This document shows, piece by piece, positions 62,396 to 64,000 of a stretch of DNA of 64,000 nt. This DNA is from Citrobacter amalonaticus (GTDB lineage: Bacteria; Pseudomonadota; Gammaproteobacteria; Enterobacterales; Enterobacteriaceae), in contig NZ_CP014015.2 in assembly GCF_001559075.2 (NCBI RefSeq), positions 2,356,001 to 2,420,000 of the forward strand. The letters are read 5' to 3'. The first letter of the stretch is position 1; each line of letters starts with the position of its first letter. The notes beneath the pieces are model-generated. The model was not told the DNA's origin. It saw nothing but the letters and a program-made list of their open reading frames with translations, and searched no databases. The position numbers and the translations under genes are program-made.

Positions 62396-63373
62396 TTATC
62401 CAACGAGAAGTGGCGATAGCCAATACAACATCGCCAGCCATACGATAAAACCGCCAGTCAGCAGCACGCCCGCGCCGCGACCGGACTGGCGGGGACGCCG
62501 CCAGCAAACTAATGCAAAGATGATGCTCACCAGCAGCATCACGCTGTAATCACGGCTGAACGCCAGCGGATTGACGTCACCCGGCGTAATCAGCGCGGGA
62601 AGGCCGAGAACAATGGTGAGGTTAAAAATGTTCGCGCCGATGATATTGCCCACCGCGATATCGTTCTCACCTTTGCGCACGCCCGCGATGGCGGTTGCCA
62701 GTTCAGGCAGGCTGGTGCCAATGGCGATCACCGTCAGGCCAATCGTCAGTTCGCTCATTGCGAAGTAATTGGCAATCACAGTGGCGTTATCCACCACCAT
62801 TCGGGTCGCCATCGGCATGATAATCAGCGCAATGCCCAGCCATAAAAACGCCACCGGTAATCCGCCTTCACGCGGCAACTCGGCAACCTGCTCCCGGGTG
62901 AGGCTGTCATTACCCTGACGCTCAGCGAGACGGGCGATTTTAACAATGAACAGCAGCCATAACACGGCTAACAGTAAAAGAAAGATACCATCGCTGCGGC
63001 TGAGTTGTCCGTCATACAGTACGGATCCGGCCACAATGCTAACCAGCAACATTAGCGGCAATTCGCGACGCAGAACATCGGAATGCACGGTAAAAGGGTG
63101 GATCAGCGCGGCAAGCCCGAGGATCAACAAAATGTTGGTAATGTTAGAGCCTAGCGCGGTGCCGACGGCTAAATCTAACTGCCCGTGCAGAGAGGCGGCG
63201 ACAGAAACAATAATTTCAGGCAGAGATGTGCCTATACTGACTACCGTCATACCGATAATCAGCGGCGGGATCCCGAAGGTTCGACATAAGATTGACGCGG
63301 CAAAAACCAGGCGGTCGGCGCCGTAGACGACCAATAATAAACCAATAATTAACAGCGCCGTTGCTAAAAGCAT
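62396..63373 (-). CDS. yrbG: CaCA-family sodium/calcium exchanger-like protein YrbG
   Basis: YrbG is an inner-membrane protein of the cation/calcium antiporter family; the transported ion in vivo is not established. The 325 residues form about ten membrane segments in two inverted repeats, each with the alpha-repeat motif: GTSLPEIIVS (about 48) with GSNITNILLILG, and GTSLPELATA (about 215) with GANIFNLTIVLG. It is 14 bases ahead of kdsD, divergent from mlaF. Confidence 0.95.
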   Translation of the reverse strand: MLLATALLIIGLLLVVYGADRLVFAASILCRTFGIPPLIIGMTVVSIGTSLPEIIVSVAASLHGQLDLAVGTALGSNITNILLILGLAALIHPFTVHSDVLRRELPLMLLVSIVAGSVLYDGQLSRSDGIFLLLLAVLWLLFIVKIARLAERQGNDSLTREQVAELPREGGLPVAFLWLGIALIIMPMATRMVVDNATVIANYFAMSELTIGLTVIAIGTSLPELATAIAGVRKGENDIAVGNIIGANIFNLTIVLGLPALITPGDVNPLAFSRDYSVMLLVSIIFALVCWRRPRQSGRGAGVLLTGGFIVWLAMLYWLSPLLVG

Positions 63374-63581
63374 CTAAAGTCCTTTCTTCAGGTATACTCG
63401 CCGGTCCACCGGGATCGTCTGGAAACCGTAACGAAGTCTTAATTTTGACTTTATGCAGCTAAAAAGTAAAACAAATGCCAGCTTTAGCTAACCAGCACGG
63501 GTAATATTCTGTAAATATGTTGGGTTCATGGCTGAATTCCACGCCATGCTGAGATCAACAAGCAACACGAAGGATGAATCA

Positions 63582-64000
63582 ATGGGGCAGTCTGTGGCGA
63601 ATTTAGTCGATATGCGCGATGTCAGCTTTACGCGCGGCGACCGCTGCATTTTCGATAACATCTCTCTGACCGTACCGCGTGGCAAGATAACCGCGATCAT
63701 GGGGCCATCGGGCATCGGTAAAACGACGCTGTTGCGTCTGATCGGCGGACAAATTGTGCCGGACCAAGGAGAGATCTTGTTTGATGGCGAGAACATTCCT
63801 GAGATGTCTCGCTCGCGCCTCTACACGGTACGCAAACGGATGAGTATGCTGTTTCAGTCCGGGGCGCTGTTCACCGACATGAACGTGTTTGATAACGTGG
63901 CCTATCCGTTACGCGAACATACCACGCTTCCCCCGCCGTTACTGAAGAGCACGGTGATGATGAAACTGGAAGCCGTCGGTCTGCGCGGCGCGGCAAAACT
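63582..64000 (+). CDS. mlaF: Phospholipid ABC transporter ATP-binding protein MlaF (5' part)
   Basis: MlaF powers the MlaFEDB complex that maintains outer-membrane lipid asymmetry. The visible 139 codons contain Walker A GPSGIGKTT (about 43-51) and the Q-loop region MLFQSGALFTDM. A GAAGGA site lies 7 bases before the ATG (MGQSVANLVDMRDVSF). The gene runs off the window; mlaE and later genes are expected outside. Confidence 0.97.
   Translation, partial: MGQSVANLVDMRDVSFTRGDRCIFDNISLTVPRGKITAIMGPSGIGKTTLLRLIGGQIVPDQGEILFDGENIPEMSRSRLYTVRKRMSMLFQSGALFTDMNVFDNVAYPLREHTTLPPPLLKSTVMMKLEAVGLRGAAK

Overview
This window is a chromosomal backbone segment of a member of the Enterobacteriaceae. Almost every protein matches, in length and motifs, its Escherichia coli K-12 counterpart, and the order follows the E. 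coli accB-csrD-mreBCD-rng-yhdP-tldD-aae-argR-mdh-deg-rplM-nan-glt-arcB-rpoN-lpt-mla region. It is not E. coli K-12 itself. Several genes sit where K-12 lacks them (msrPQ beside accB, an araC/GPH transporter/GH127 cluster between tldD and aaeR, a GabD-like dehydrogenase between aaeB and yhcO), and the gltF/yhcADEF block that K-12 carries between gltD and yhcG is absent. A Citrobacter- or Salmonella-like genome fits best; the species cannot be fixed from memory alone. There are no rRNA or tRNA genes, prophage, insertion sequences or CRISPR arrays.

Layout. 1-3.4 kb: 5' part of accB (fatty-acid synthesis) with a long leader, msrPQ (periplasmic methionine sulfoxide repair) and acuI. 3.6-15.9 kb: csrD (CsrB/C turnover), mreBCD (rod shape), yhdE, rng, yhdP (envelope lipid transport) and tldD. 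16.0-20.4 kb: a candidate beta-L-arabinofuranoside utilisation locus (AraC-type regulator, GPH symporter, GH127 hydrolase). 20.5-26.6 kb: aaeR/aaeXAB efflux, a strong terminator, an extra semialdehyde-type dehydrogenase and yhcO. 26.6-33.6 kb: yhcN, argR, mdh, degS, degQ, zapG and zapE. 33.8-36.1 kb: rplM-rpsI-sspA-sspB. 36.2-41.7 kb: nanR and nanATEKQ, the complete cytoplasmic sialic-acid pathway. 41.7-49.6 kb: yhcG (DUF1016 nuclease-like) and gltBD. 49.6-54.6 kb: yhcC, arcB with the ArcZ small RNA on the opposite strand just behind it, elbB and mtgA. 54.6-64 kb: yrbL, the rpoN operon read leftward (kdsD-kdsC-lptC-lptA-lptB-rpoN-hpf-ptsN-rapZ-npr, preceded by yrbG), and the first half of mlaF.

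How the parts work together. Envelope building dominates: lipid precursor (accB), wall shape (mreBCD, mtgA), LPS synthesis and export (kdsD, kdsC, lptCAB), lipid transport (yhdP, mlaF) and quality control (degS, degQ). Nitrogen and global control form a second theme (argR, gltBD, rpoN, ptsN/npr, arcB/ArcZ). The accessory content is catabolic: sialic acid, aromatic-acid efflux and a plant-type arabinofuranoside. The best candidates for something little described are the GH127 locus, whose catalytic residues all align with the characterised family member, and a structured leader with a small upstream reading frame in front of yhcC.
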